From: Stemphylium vesicarium
Taxonomy: Eukaryota; Ascomycota; Dothideomycetes; Pleosporales; Pleosporaceae
Reading direction: 5' to 3'
DNA length: 64,000 bases
Assembly (NCBI GenBank): GCA_004380135.1
Contig: QXCR01000026.1
Location: 248,001-312,000, forward strand
This document shows positions 11,725 through 23,107 of this stretch, in pieces. The notes below the pieces were generated by a model, which saw nothing but the letters and a program-made list of their open reading frames with translations, was not told the DNA's origin and ran no database searches. The position numbers and the translations under genes were made by a program. Numbering within the stretch: the stretch's first letter is position 1; every line of letters starts with the position of its first letter.

Positions 11725-13014
11725 CTAGTATCCGGGAGGGAATTTCAGCTTGAAATGCGCGGCTTCTGGTGGAGCCTTGGGTTGCTCTTTGTCAGAACCC
11801 TGCGTATCCTGCTCCACATTCACAGTTTGGTTTCCGCGTATGAGGCTGACGGCTTGGCTTCCTATTAGTGCGTGGGCCGGTCCGCTGAGTTGAACGTCGT
11901 CCCTGTGATCTGGTCAGCTTGGAACAATGCGTTTGTATCGAGATTGGCTTACCAAAATAGGTGCTCGGCTGGAGCGGAGCATTTTTGAGCGTCGGAGGCC
12001 TGCATATCGGCCGCGCTACCCTGCTGCGAAGCTAGACAGGGCTGCTCAATATATTCAAAAAGGGGCGCCTGCTTGCCGACACCGGTAGCATCCGAGATCT
12101 GTCTCGAGTGCAGTTGCTTTGCCCGGACTTCTTGCATGATCAACTCATTCGCCTCTGGCATGTATATCATGCCATTCTTCCAATTAGTCGCGCATCGAAG
12201 CAGAACAGTATTCCAATACGTCCACAAAAAGACTAACTCGTGCTGAGTTTCGGCAAACTTGGCCTCACGCGTGGCTTTCTTGCTCGATTGGAACCGGGGT
12301 AGGAAGGTAGGGTCGATCATCTTTGGTATGACGACTTTGGGCGGGAAGGTGGTGTGTTCGGCCAAGACGTCGAGATCGTGAAACAGTTCCGTAATGCTTT
12401 TCTCTATCGCGGACATGGCAACATTTTTCTCAAGCATGGAAAACTCCAGAAGTTCCCAAAGACCGAAAAAAACGGTGAAAAAAGTCCACTCGTCTTCTTT
12501 ACGTAGACGTTGCGGGATGAGACGTCTTCCTTTGCTGTATGTGACAAACTGTTCCACCTGTGTCTTGAAGTCGAACGACGTTACATCGCTGGTGTTGCTT
12601 TTGGTGCCCTTGGCTTCGGCGTAGACATCAGCGTCAACCAAAGCGCCTGTTTGCGCCCTGTCACCAGCCGCCGGCACTGAATGCGCGAAGTTGTCAATAG
12701 TGTCGCATTCGAGCTGCGGTCTGTCAGAACGCATCTTCGCCAGAATACTTGACGCTTACCTCTTTGCATAAAGTCTCCACCCATAAGTCCCCTCGATCCG
12801 CGTCGCGAGCAACAATAGCGGACAACGCGGGGGAAGAAACGCGGTAGCTCCCAGTGTCGGACCAATCGTTGCCAAATACCACAATTCGATGCGCACTACC
12901 GCGCCATACTGTGTGGACAGTTTGTTCAAAATCGGCTTGGTGAATCCAGGTGAAATACAAGATCATAAGAATGGCAAGCGCAGCACATGCGTGCAGCCGT
13001 GAGATGAACCGCAT
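11725..13014 (-). CDS. Signal-anchored SGNH/GDSL-like protein with altered nucleophile motif
   Basis: A 397-residue protein with exons 12760-13014, 11953-12713 and 11725-11902, all in frame with GT...AG introns of 46 and 50 bp. Residues about 6-25 form a hydrophobic signal peptide or anchor. The N-terminal block reads VVFGNDWSDTG, the position of the GDSL block I (usually FGDSxSDxG), and the last exon begins DDVQLSGPAH, which resembles block V with its catalytic Asp and His. In block I the residue that should be the nucleophilic Ser is Asp. The fold call therefore rests on block order and spacing. It may be a non-catalytic member, or a family branch with a different nucleophile. It probably acts in the secretory pathway or outside the cell. 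Confidence 0.72.
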
Positions 13015-13723
13015 CGCGTTACAGGTTGAAGAAGTGAAGGCCTGGGAGCAGTCGAGAAAGTGTGGAAGCGTAGAGGCAAAGTGTCAGCAAAACGATGCGT
13101 CCAAGCAAGTAGATCCGGATAGCCGCCGATTTTTGTGAAGAGATAGGCTGCTAATAGCGGGAACAATCAGCACCATCCTGGCTAGCGGACTACGGAACAT
13201 GACGACGCGTTGGTGCAGTACGAGCCTTGCCATGGACATCAACCCTGGAAGCACAGGGGCCAGAAACGCGCTCCTACGACCGAAAGTGGGCATGTGTCGC
13301 GTGTGCAGCAGTGTCAGCAGTGTCAGCGCTACCGACGCGCGCCGCTGCAATCGCCAGTCGGCGGCGACACTCCCGGTCTGCGCCCTGCAGCGCTTACCCC
13401 TATTAACAGACTGTGCATTCCGCTGCTGTTGCTGGAATGGCACAAATATGTACTCCGCCCCAGGCGAAAGTCGATGAAAAGAAGGCGAATTGGACGCCTG
13501 GAGTGATGCGGGTTATTCGGCAGGCTGGCCCACTCCCGTGGCGTAACGTGTGGGGCGACTCCTTCGACACTTACGTATATATTCGCAGCTGACGAATATG
13601 AGAGCAAGATACACGTCGCGAAGCCACACATGCAGGAACGCTATGCCGCTAACACTCGTGCGCCATCTGTACAACATCTGGGCCAACCAACCATGGAGCT
13701 CGGCGCTACCCCGCCCGCGCGGC
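13015..13723. other. Intergenic: SGNH-like gene promoter, SPO22 3' flank
   Basis: About 700 bp. Overlapping frames on both strands have no recognisable domain. Nothing else is supported. Confidence 0.5.
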
Positions 13724-16700
13724 TTACTCTGCGCTGAACTGGAGGGACGAAAACCTATCCATCAGAAAGTCTCTAGTCCTTCCTTCGTCCTCGATCCATT
13801 GCGCAACCACAAACGCTTTATCGGCCCACCTCTTGGCTTTGCCCTCGTCGCCTTGTACATAGTAGTCCACCGCGCGATTGAACGACATCGTCGCCAGCCA
13901 CTGCAGCTCTGTTTCCGGGTAAAGCTCGTGCTCCTTGATAATTTTGTCAGCCAGATCTGCGGTACCCCCTTCCTCTACAGCATCAGAAGACGCTGGCGGT
14001 GTGCCCAATCCAGACGTCGCGATAGGGCATAATCTCTGGATGGGCTTAAGAATGTAGTAGTATACTTGGGATATTGGGAACGTACGCTTTGCTTCGTCGC
14101 CGCGATATGAGTAACTTGGTCGATACATTTGAGGCTGACTTCATCGTCGAGCGGTAGCGAGAGGTTGAAAAGACACCGAAGCCATCTGGAGAGCTTCGGG
14201 ACGTCGCTTCCGGGCTGCCGGCTAGTCAAGCTGATGATTTTCTGGAGAACAGATAATGCTTCTAAGAGGCCTGTCAGTTCGAATCCGGTAAATTTGGCCG
14301 ACTCGTTCTACTTCTCTGATACTTGGTGTCGACTTCAGCCTTGACGATACATGAATGAATGACCAGAACAAGGTCGGCCAACGTCTCGTAATGGTCCGGA
14401 CTCTTGTACTTCCAGCATTGGTCGAAGAGCTCATCCAGTTCATCCCACTTCTGAAGCTTGAGTACCGCCTCGAGCTCCAACTTGACGATCTGGAAGTGCT
14501 TCGAGATGATATCGGCTTGGGCTGACCCGCCGAGCTTGTCCATACCCTCTGATGCGAAGCGTCGAAAGTTCTGGCTATGATTGCGGGCCTCCAAATAGTA
14601 CTGAGCCTACAATAGTTAGCATCGTCAAGTTTGCGGATGCCAAACAGGACTCACGTTATATTCGATGTTGTCCTCCGCACGCGCCAGCGTAATGCAAGTA
14701 CATGCAGCGAGAAACTCACAGAACACCAGCCGAAGGCAGAGATCCTCTTCCGCCTTCGAGTGATCTTTCTCCTTGAGTAATTTGATGAACTGAGGCTTGT
14801 CAGTATGGTTTGCCAGACGGTTGAAGACATCATGTACCTCTACGCAGCAATCAAGAAGCCTGATCAGGAATGCCGGGGGCATTTCCGCGCAATACTTGAG
14901 CGACAAGTTATAGGCGTTTTTGGAGAACCATTCGAACTCTACGGTCGTGAAGAGCTCTTTCGCAGCATTGCTAGGCCTGGATCGAGATGCTTTGGCTTGG
15001 TTGCAGGCTTTTCATCGTTAAATGGAGCCTGTCATATGAAGAGTTTTCCCATACCTCCTTCGAAGACATTGCAAAGTTGACCCATGATGGCGGAGTCAAG
15101 GGTACCGTCTTTGATAAGCTCCGACTGCAACATGCGTGTGGTTGACCTGTTTGGTCAGAAAACGCAAGCTTCCCAAGGATATAAGGCTTACCGTAGCAAT
15201 GCAGGCAAATGAATGCCTGCTGGCGCACTATGTTCGTACTTGTCGAGAACTTTTCCGAGAGCGTTGATAGCTTGCCTTTTACTTCCGGCACTCTGGGCTT
15301 CCATTACACAGGCGTAGAGAAGCGTGGCATCTTTCGCGGAACTCCGACAGATATGGTCGAGACATTCTGCAGCTAGAGCAGTCAGCGATGTCAAGACCGT
15401 CACCCATGAGAACCTTACCTAAATCTTCATCTCCGCTTTGTAGGCCCACCTTATACATGAGGTACCGAGTTACCGGTTCATCCCTGCCGCTTTCAGTCAT
15501 TTGAGAATGTACACTTCGAGCAGCCTCATGGTCTTGACGTGATAAGGCGCATTGAATAATTCTCCTGCTTTCTGTTAGTCTCAGCCTCGGTAGTCCGCTT
15601 TTGAGCAATACCTTGACACTTTAGCTTTATTCAGCGCTCCAGCCTTCTCAAATATCGCATGGAGACAGATGCGGCACCATGCCTCCGCAACCTCAGGTTG
15701 TTCTTGGCTAGCTGCAGCTTCTACTCTCTTCCACAGAAGCTGGCGGTTCAGCTTAGCGAAAGGTTCAAATGTAGCAGGCACGCCAAGCTTACTGTTTGTG
15801 CTGCATGCGTAGCAGGAGCAGAAAGTGCTGTCCGTGAGTTTTGCGAGACTGCATCAAAGAGGCTTTGGAGCTGCTCGAGTGTGTTCCCATTGATACTGTT
15901 CGTGGTGCCGATCCATATCCTTGCTATGATGGCCTTCTCAAGCCATTGCTGGTTCTCTTCCCTGAATAACCGTATGTCGATCAATTCTTCGAGAGCCTTA
16001 CTTGCTGTAACGCAGCTATGTGTTGTCAGTGAGTTAGCATGTTGGTCTAGCAATGCACACACCTTTGATCATTGAGTTTGTGTATGTGATGCATGATGCT
16101 GAGAGAAGTTAGTACAATCCTGTCTTGTGCGAGCTGGCACAACTGCTACGGAAATCCGCACGTCTTGAAGTTTTTGTCGTTGAGCACGACAGTACGAATC
16201 ATGCGCAAGAGAACTGAAGTTATCAGCAGTCGCACTGTAAGCAAATCCGACAATATTACCGTTGTAGAACTCGGTTGTATCAATGGTTTCAGCCTCGGAC
16301 AATAGCTCAAGTTTTAGTAGCGAGACCACCATCTTGTCTCCGAAGTCCGTCTCCAACAGCTTTACCATCTGCAATGCCTTCTCCTGTGTCTCCGGTGCCC
16401 TGGTCTTCATGTAGGCTTGGACTGACAAAGATGTCAGCAAGGATAGTCCGACGTACTGTTGAACATACCGATGCCCTGCATAGTGCTAAGCCGCAACTCC
16501 CCAACTTCTGGACCAAGCATCTCCAGATCTTGCCCTTCAAGAACGTCGTATGCGCGTTCCAGCCATCGAGAAGCCATATCATAGTCGCGATTTGCTAGGG
16601 AGCCCTTGCCAATTTCATAGAGCAGATCCGCGAGAGTCTCGGCCGCTGTAGGGGTGAGAGTCGTCATGAGTTGCCTGCATTTGGTGAACATGTGCTCTGC

Positions 16701-17489
16701 TGTATCCATGCGCTCCTGGCGCCATGCCTACACTTTCGTAAGCTCAATGCAGCTTTGTAAGATTTTCAGTTTTGATGTTGCTGCCAAAACTCACCAGAGT
16801 CGTCCGAACCGCGAAATACTGCGCTCTTAGGCCATCGACAAGCTCTCTTTCCCTCTGATCGCCCTCGATTTCTTGGCTAAGAACATCTTGGTACTCGGCA
16901 GCACGCTCGAGCACTTTGGTCGCGATACTGAGTTCGTTACACTCAATGCAGATCCTTGCTGCCTTCAGTGCAACCTTGATGAGACGGATGCAGTTCTTGC
17001 GCTGGCGACCTTTGGCACCTTGACCACCCGCAGAGTCGAGAAGCAAGAATGAAAAGGCGCGCAGGAGGGGTATAGTCTGGTTCTTACGGGTAATGGCGTC
17101 GCTGGACTGGCCGTTGGTCCCTGTCTCGTCGCGTCGCAATCGCGTCGCCGAATTCCAGAGCTCAGTACCGAGCCTGTCGAGCTCCTCTTGCTTCGCGCTG
17201 ACTACTGAAGAAGCTTGGAACGGCAGGACACGAATCTGAACCTGGAGCTCATCCGGGAGTGTCGTGTCGCGTCCAGCCTCTATTCGTTGGCCGAGTGTGG
17301 TAGCGAAAGCTGTGTAACGGTAAGCGTCTTGCACTGTGACAGGTGAGGAGCACGACACTCACCGAGGAGTGTCTTCAGCTTTTTCTCGCGCTCTGCTTTC
17401 GCAACCGATTGCAGTGGCGGCATGATTTCACGTAAAGGCTGATCTGGACAGTGGGTGACACGGAAAGTTGAGGTGTGAGATGCCACCAT
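13724..17489 (-). CDS. SPO22: Meiosis-specific SPO22/ZIP4-like TPR protein
   Basis: A large helical TPR-type protein of the Spo22/Zip4 family, which scaffolds crossover formation and synapsis on meiotic chromosomes. The gene is cut by many short introns. The first eight coding exons can be placed in frame: 17363-17489, 16795-17309, 16469-16727, 16260-16421, 16162-16213, 16063-16098, 15793-16015 and 15612-15751. Further exons follow to the stop at 13724, making at least twelve. Family signatures are in the N-terminal third: an FATTLGQRIEAG segment after the first intron, then LLRAFSFLLLDSAGG, and a long run of helical repeats. The start at 17489 is preferred because the codons after it read like conserved sequence; an ATG at 17423 is the alternative. 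The C-terminal exon ends after an acidic and aromatic helical segment. Function is inferred from family. Confidence 0.85.
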
Positions 17490-17790
17490 AGTGACTGCTT
17501 CTTTGAAAAGACCTCCGCACATATGACAACTAGGAAGGAGCAATGACGGCGCCAAACTAAAAGTTCTATTGAAAGAGCGAGAAATGAAACAAAGCGACAG
17601 CAAAGACATGTCAAAACCGGACCCTAAATATATTCGCAGTGGCAATCATCCTCCCGCTTAAGTGTACATCCTTCCTGTCAGCTATTCTGACACCTTGCCG
17701 CGTGTCGCGTTTTTTTCTTCAGAATCCTCGCCACCTAGCATCGCCAATGGTACAAGTCCACTCCCCGAGCAACATTGCGCTGTTCTAATG

Positions 17791-19740
17791 TTACGACGCG
17801 GGCAATGGTCCAGAAGTGGCTTCTGTGATGGGAAGGAAGTTGCCAACGATCAACGCCGGTCTACTACTGGTCAGCATATCATGCTGCGCGAAAGCGGGTG
17901 TTACTCACATGTTCCAGGCATCTCTTTTGACAGTGAAAGAAAAACAGCATCGTATTTCTGGGTCCTTGGAGTTCGGATCAGGATTCTTCAAGGAACAGCT
18001 CGTAAGGATGGCTTTCTGAGTGTGGTCGAAAGCTATTGCACCAAACTTCTCCCAGTATGAAACCAGCGAAGGCTCGGCGATGATCTCGTGTAGAGCGATA
18101 TTACCCTATGCATGTTAGCATATACTAAATCTGTCAAGATGCAAATAAACATACGTCTCGTAGCTTGGACATCGGTACGTGAATGAGCCGCGCCATCTCC
18201 TTGTTACCCCGGTAGATCTCGCCTGTTCTTCGCCAGCAACATGCAGGTATAGCCATACTCGCAAACACACGATCATACTCCATCAAGCTCTTATCGAACC
18301 ACATCTCGATGCGTACCAAATCCACATCCGTCAAGCTCTGCATTCTTTCTCGGAACTTTGGGCGGAAGCGATCAAGTTGGCGCAGCACACGGACGCGGGA
18401 TATCTGCTGCAGGTTCTGCTCCATGTACTGATTCAGTCTTGCGTATCCCTTGACGTAGTTGAACGGCTTCAAGAGTCCTGCGTCCACTTTGGCCTTGAGA
18501 AGTTTGTTCATGCGTTCTTCCGGGCTATCTGACCCTGCAGGGTCTGCAGCCGTTTGAAGATATCTCTCTCGTGCCTTGTCCATGGGGACACCACCTGAAG
18601 AGCGCTGTGCGATATTGCTGGCAGAACTCTGTGCTGGTGGTGGAAGTAACTGCGGCTGCCTTGACGCGTTCGGGTTGAAAGCAGTGTTGTTATTGATGGA
18701 ACCCATCGGATTCATAATGGAAGCATCAGAAAAAAGGCTGTGGAAGTCATTGCCTCCGTAGAATGCACCGTCGTCCATGAGGCTATTGTTGAGGAAATCG
18801 TTGAGCAGATTATACTCGTTGCCAACTTCTGAGGTATTGAACATATATGAAGGATGGAACTGGGCCATATCCTGATAATTGTTTTGTAATGACGAGGAGA
18901 GCAAATCGTCATAGCTCCCAACTACACGCATGTCAGTGACAATCAAGACTCGGGGCTGAGAGAAAGTGTAACTTACAGGGCTGATTACCAGACGTCAAAG
19001 CAGGCGGCTGTGGCGCGGATACGGAATCAGACTGGGTACCTGACGCTGTGCTAGCCTCTCCATTAGGGGGTAGCTGATGTGGCGCCAGATTGAGGCCAGC
19101 ATCCGAGGTTCTGGTCCGCTGGAGAGCGGCGGTTGGTGCCGCATCGGAGGGTGCGGATTCGATCGGAGGGGGCTGACTCTGTCCCTCACCATTCTCCGGC
19201 TCCGATTTGGCCTTTTTGACACCCTCTCGAGGCTCGTCGTGACATAGATGCCCAATGTTTCGCTTGACACAGCGTGTGCATGGTCGTTCCTGGTGGCGTA
19301 AGCACAATCAGCCTGCACATGGGGAGTACGATGCCGAGTGCACTTACAAGATCACAGGTCATGTGCTAATCGGTATGGGGTCAGCAAGCAGTAATAATTG
19401 TCTTACGCGGGACTGGATGCCATGTATCGAATACTGGGGTAGTGGGTGTGGCTCACCGAACGTCTGCAATAGATGCATGCTACATTGAAGGGTCAAAAGT
19501 CAGCGCGTCTGCAGCGACCATGGGGATACACAGCATTGATGGCTTACCATGGTTGACCTTTCTTCTCTTTTTCGATGTTTTCGCAGACGCCTCTGAGCTG
19601 GTTGCAGCCGGCTTACCCTTTGAGAGCGACGTGCTCTTTGGCGCATTGGTCTCGGGAGCAACTTTGGCCTCATCAGCCTCACTATGTTCAGTCATTTTGA
19701 CTGGCGAAGCTCCATTGGATCGTCGTGCAGCTTCCGTCAT
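17791..19740 (-). CDS. Zn2Cys6 regulator of gluconeogenesis, AcuM/RDS2/ERT1 type
   Basis: A 527-residue nuclear activator. Seven exons join in frame: 19548-19740, 19457-19479, 19348-19365, 19289-18977, 18155-18921, 17909-18105 and 17791-17863. The binuclear zinc cluster is CX2CX6CX5CX2CX8C (Cys66, 69, 76, 82, 85, 94) and ends in NIGHLCHDEP. It is split over four exons, two of them only 23 and 18 bp long. The middle is Pro/Ser-rich. The C-terminal third carries the PAS-like region typical of ERT1/AcuK/AcuM proteins, with SFTVKRDAW and then ALIVGNFLP. In Aspergillus these factors switch on gluconeogenic and acetate-use genes. AcuM/RDS2 fits the cluster better than AcuK/ERT1, but this is from memory of the families. 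The start at 19740 is chosen over an in-frame ATG at 19695. Confidence 0.85.
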
Positions 19741-20577
19741 CCAGTGCGGTAAGTGGGTGGGTCGAAGCCGGATGCTTTTCTCGGAGATGCGCAGGTTGAT
19801 GTGTGCTACGACAGGGGTCTCGTCACGGATTGGAGCACCGAAAGAAGCGAAACAAGTCCAGAAGCGCCAGGAACACGTTCTTGGTCGCACGACAGAAGCT
19901 GTAGTGGAGGTCAAGGCGTGGCGAAGATGTAGTTTCAAAGGCACGAGGGCCGTGAATGTCTGCGGTCGCGTGCTTTGCCGAACCGAAGGAAGATCCCGGA
20001 GGAACTCCAGGACGTACCTAGGCAGAGGCGGGGAATGGCACCGCCAAACCTTTTAGCGGCCCGTTTGACAGCTGCCCGACCCATCCATACATGTCGCCAG
20101 GGGCACGTCTAACTTGTTCCTCTCACTAGGGGCGCTTGATCTGATGTAGTTTGCACAAGTTTCGCATAAGAGACGGTCGCTGCAGGTGTGGCTCTGCCGA
20201 AGCCTAAGGGCTCGGTGGAGCCAATTGCATTGTATGTGTTGATACACGACGTGAACATGTTTGGCCGCCAGACTCCCGCATGCACGCATTCCGATGACCA
20301 TGTCGCCAGATCCTACGTTCTAAAACTGGGAGCAAGGTCATGGACGTAGAAAATCTCGCCGTTCCGCCCAGCCCCACGCCGAACTTGCGACGGGCATGCC
20401 TTGCAGAGCCCCCGACTTGCACAGAATCCGCCTGAGAGTATTGAATAAACGCCATCTCCCACGAACGCCATTCATTTCCCCGCGACCACCCTAGTTACCC
20501 AAATCCGCCCCATGCGCCGAACCATGCAGTACTATAGAAGGAACAAAACTCCCGCGATGGACCTGCATATCAATAGC
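19741..20577. other. Intergenic: AcuM-type regulator promoter
   Basis: About 840 bp upstream of the zinc-cluster gene and downstream of the CENP-Q-type gene. No coding frame with recognisable content is seen. Confidence 0.5.
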
Positions 20578-21661
20578 TCACAGGTTCGCGTACACCGCTG
20601 CGTTGGCATGCCGAAACAAAATGTCGTCTAGCGCTGCCTGTGCGTCGCCCATTGCCGTACCAAGACCCTCCACCTGTACATGATTTCCCTGCATGTTCGC
20701 CAGGCTGCGCCTCAGTTGTGCCAGCATAGGGGCAAGGTCGTCATCGGGCGCATCGAGAGGTGAGATGTCTACTGGCTCTGACGGTTTCAGGCCAATGTCC
20801 TCAGGGCCGTCGCCATCAATCGCGGCATCGTCGTCGGATTGGAGTAAGGGGTGGAGCTACTACAAGTTAGCTATGTCTTTGGCAAGACCGAAATAGACTG
20901 CCACGTACACGTCCATGCTTCCCCTGGCGCTTCCATTCAGACCTCCAAGTCTTTGTGTTCCTCTTGGTCAGCTCTAAGAGAGCTTCGTCCCTGTTGAGCA
21001 GTTGCTGAGCGATTTTGACCTGTTCGCTGAGCAGCTGCTTCGAGTGTCGTGCTGTCGTGACATCTCGTGAGACTTGGGCATTGCGCTCCGTCAGCTTATC
21101 GATATTGAAATGTATATCCTTGGCCTGTGGAGGTATCCGCGACTCTGCTAGCTGGCGTGCTAGTTTCCGTACGAGTGGATTGAGCGTGTTGTATGCCGTC
21201 ATGACTTTGCGCTCGTCGCGCTGCGTCTCAGCGGTGTCCTTTTTCGCATTGCGTACCACGGTGAGGATTTGCTCCAGCACCTGTGCTGATGCTTGTGGCC
21301 ATGTGGCAACTTGTTCTTGTGATATTCGCTTCGTTTTCGCTTCCAGCTGTAGGTATTGTTTGCGCGACTTGCTTTCCGGTTCGGCGACGTCGTCGGCTTT
21401 GCGCTTGCGGGGTTTCGTAGGCTGCGATGAAGCGTCTTCTGTTATAGAGAGTTCATCTTCAACCTCTTGTCGTAGTTGTTTCGTTCGCGGTCTGCCCTTC
21501 TTGGCTATCCCGGCTTTAGGCGCTGGCTTGGAGCTGACGTTGGAATTGCGGCTTCCTGGGGGTCTGCCTCGCTTCTTCTTTGCATCTTTCTTGCTGGGGC
21601 GCGCGGGCGCCTATTAAGAATTAGTATGCGCCCAGGTCAGGCGAGTGTCGACACTTACCAT
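20578..21661 (-). CDS. CENP-Q/Fta7-type inner kinetochore protein
   Basis: A 327-residue basic and then coiled-coil protein. Exon 1 is the start codon alone (21659-21661); a 48 bp intron GTAAGTG...AATAG follows immediately. Exon 2 is 20909-21610 and exon 3 is 20578-20856. The N-terminus has two AT-hook-like motifs (KKRGRPPGS and KKGRPRTK) and Lys/Arg-rich DNA-binding sequence. Then comes a helical region with VLEQILTVVRNAKKD, a DIHFNIDKLTERNAQ segment, and near the end HPLLQSDD and an acidic tail. This order matches fungal CENP-Q/Fta7 members of the constitutive centromere-associated network, which link centromeric nucleosomes to the outer kinetochore. The family call is from recognised motif order and would need a profile search to confirm. 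Confidence 0.75.
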
Positions 21662-21882
21662 GACGTTGTGGTGGAGTTGAGACGCGTCTGCTTAGTGTTG
21701 ACAATCACGTTTGGTGGGGAAGGAGCCAAGTAGCGTGGGCGCCTCTTCACGTGCAAACGAGCCGTATTCACATTTCTACAATTCGCTTCTGCAGACATCT
21801 CTCACTGGAACTTTCCAATTCCTCTAAAATCATCAATTCTAGCGAGTTAATCACATCGTGCCCATTTAGCTTCTCAGAGCCT

Positions 21883-23107
21883 TCACTCTTCTACCGGCGC
21901 CTTCAGCACCTCATCCAGCCTGACCACCGTGGCCGAAAACGGCGTATGAATGCCCGTACCCCTATCGTCATACGTCTCACCTCCATAGATCATAAGATGG
22001 TTCGGTCTCTCTTTGAAAATCTGAATAGCACGCGAATACACAGCTCCAGCAGGTGTAGCGTGTTCCTCCCAACGGTTCACATCACCGCCATGCGAATTTG
22101 TGTACACTTGCCTGCGATCCGCATCTGACACCACGATGGTACCATTCGGTCCACCAATAGGACTCCAGACCACATATGGGCTAGCATTTGGCACGCTGCT
22201 GTTTCCGATGACAATGGGCTGACCGACGCTGTTGCGGAAGTCGACGGGCGAGTCTGCCATGACGTAGTAGACGGGGTAGTTTGAGCCGTACGACGACGAG
22301 TTGCCGATGGGGAGTTCGTGCACAAGAACCCATTTCTTCATGGGCGGGATGTAAGCGACGACTGTCATGCCGGGACGAGCAAGATACTCATTGTAAGCTA
22401 CGTCGTTGACGACGGGGCCCCATGTCTTCAGATCGCTCGATGTTTGATGCGCGAGCTTTTGGCCGTGTAGAGGGTCGCGTTGATCAGAGTAGTAAGCGAT
22501 CAGCTCACCCTCGTATTGCCTGGTATCGCTTGTCAATCTGACAACTAAAAGCTCGTACGAAACAGGAAACTTACAGCAGATAAGGCTCCCAGATTGGAGT
22601 TGCACCGTTGGTAGTGTTGGGCCGTCCACCCTCAGCGATATGGCTCACAAACTCCCATGTCCTTGCGCGATCTTTGCTAGCATAAAGATCGATCCTGGTT
22701 CCGTTGTTGCTCCAGCTGTTTCCACTTCCCAAGATGGTACCTGCATCATACCCAGCCATGGGCTCGGTCAACTCGGTCAAGGCGGGTTGAGCACTCATCC
22801 CCCACCCGTTGACCGTGTCGTGCAAGTCGGAAACGTGCTCCCATGTAGCACCACCATCTGTGGACTCGAAGATGGGAAAGTAGCCCGGCTGGTGGCCGGA
22901 AAGCGAGGCAGTGGCGATGATGGTGCCGTCCTGTAGTTCAGTGTAGCGAGGGTACGTGATACCCTCGTTTCCAGTGGTCTGGTAAATGGTGTTATTTACA
23001 AAGAAGCCCCATGGCTGAGGGGTGCTAGTATTGCAAGCCGAAGGATAGGCAACGACATTGCTCGCAAATAGGGCTGCTGCTGCTAGGGTACTGGTGTGGA
23101 ACCTCAT
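21883..23107 (-). CDS. Secreted BNR/Asp-box glycosidase-like protein (GH93-like)
   Basis: A secreted 389-residue protein with a signal peptide of about 20 residues. Exons 22575-23107 and 21883-22519 are joined by a 55 bp intron. A good Asp-box, STDGGATW, lies at about residues 82-89 and a degenerate one (SKDRARTW) follows; the repeats mark a sialidase-fold beta propeller. Several potential N-glycosylation sites (NNT, NNG, NSS) are present. The overall order resembles fungal exo-arabinanases of GH93, which release arabinobiose from arabinan, but I cannot verify the catalytic acids. Sialidase-like or lectin-like proteins are alternatives. It is transcribed divergently from a feruloyl esterase, which supports a cell-wall-degrading role. 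Confidence 0.78.
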
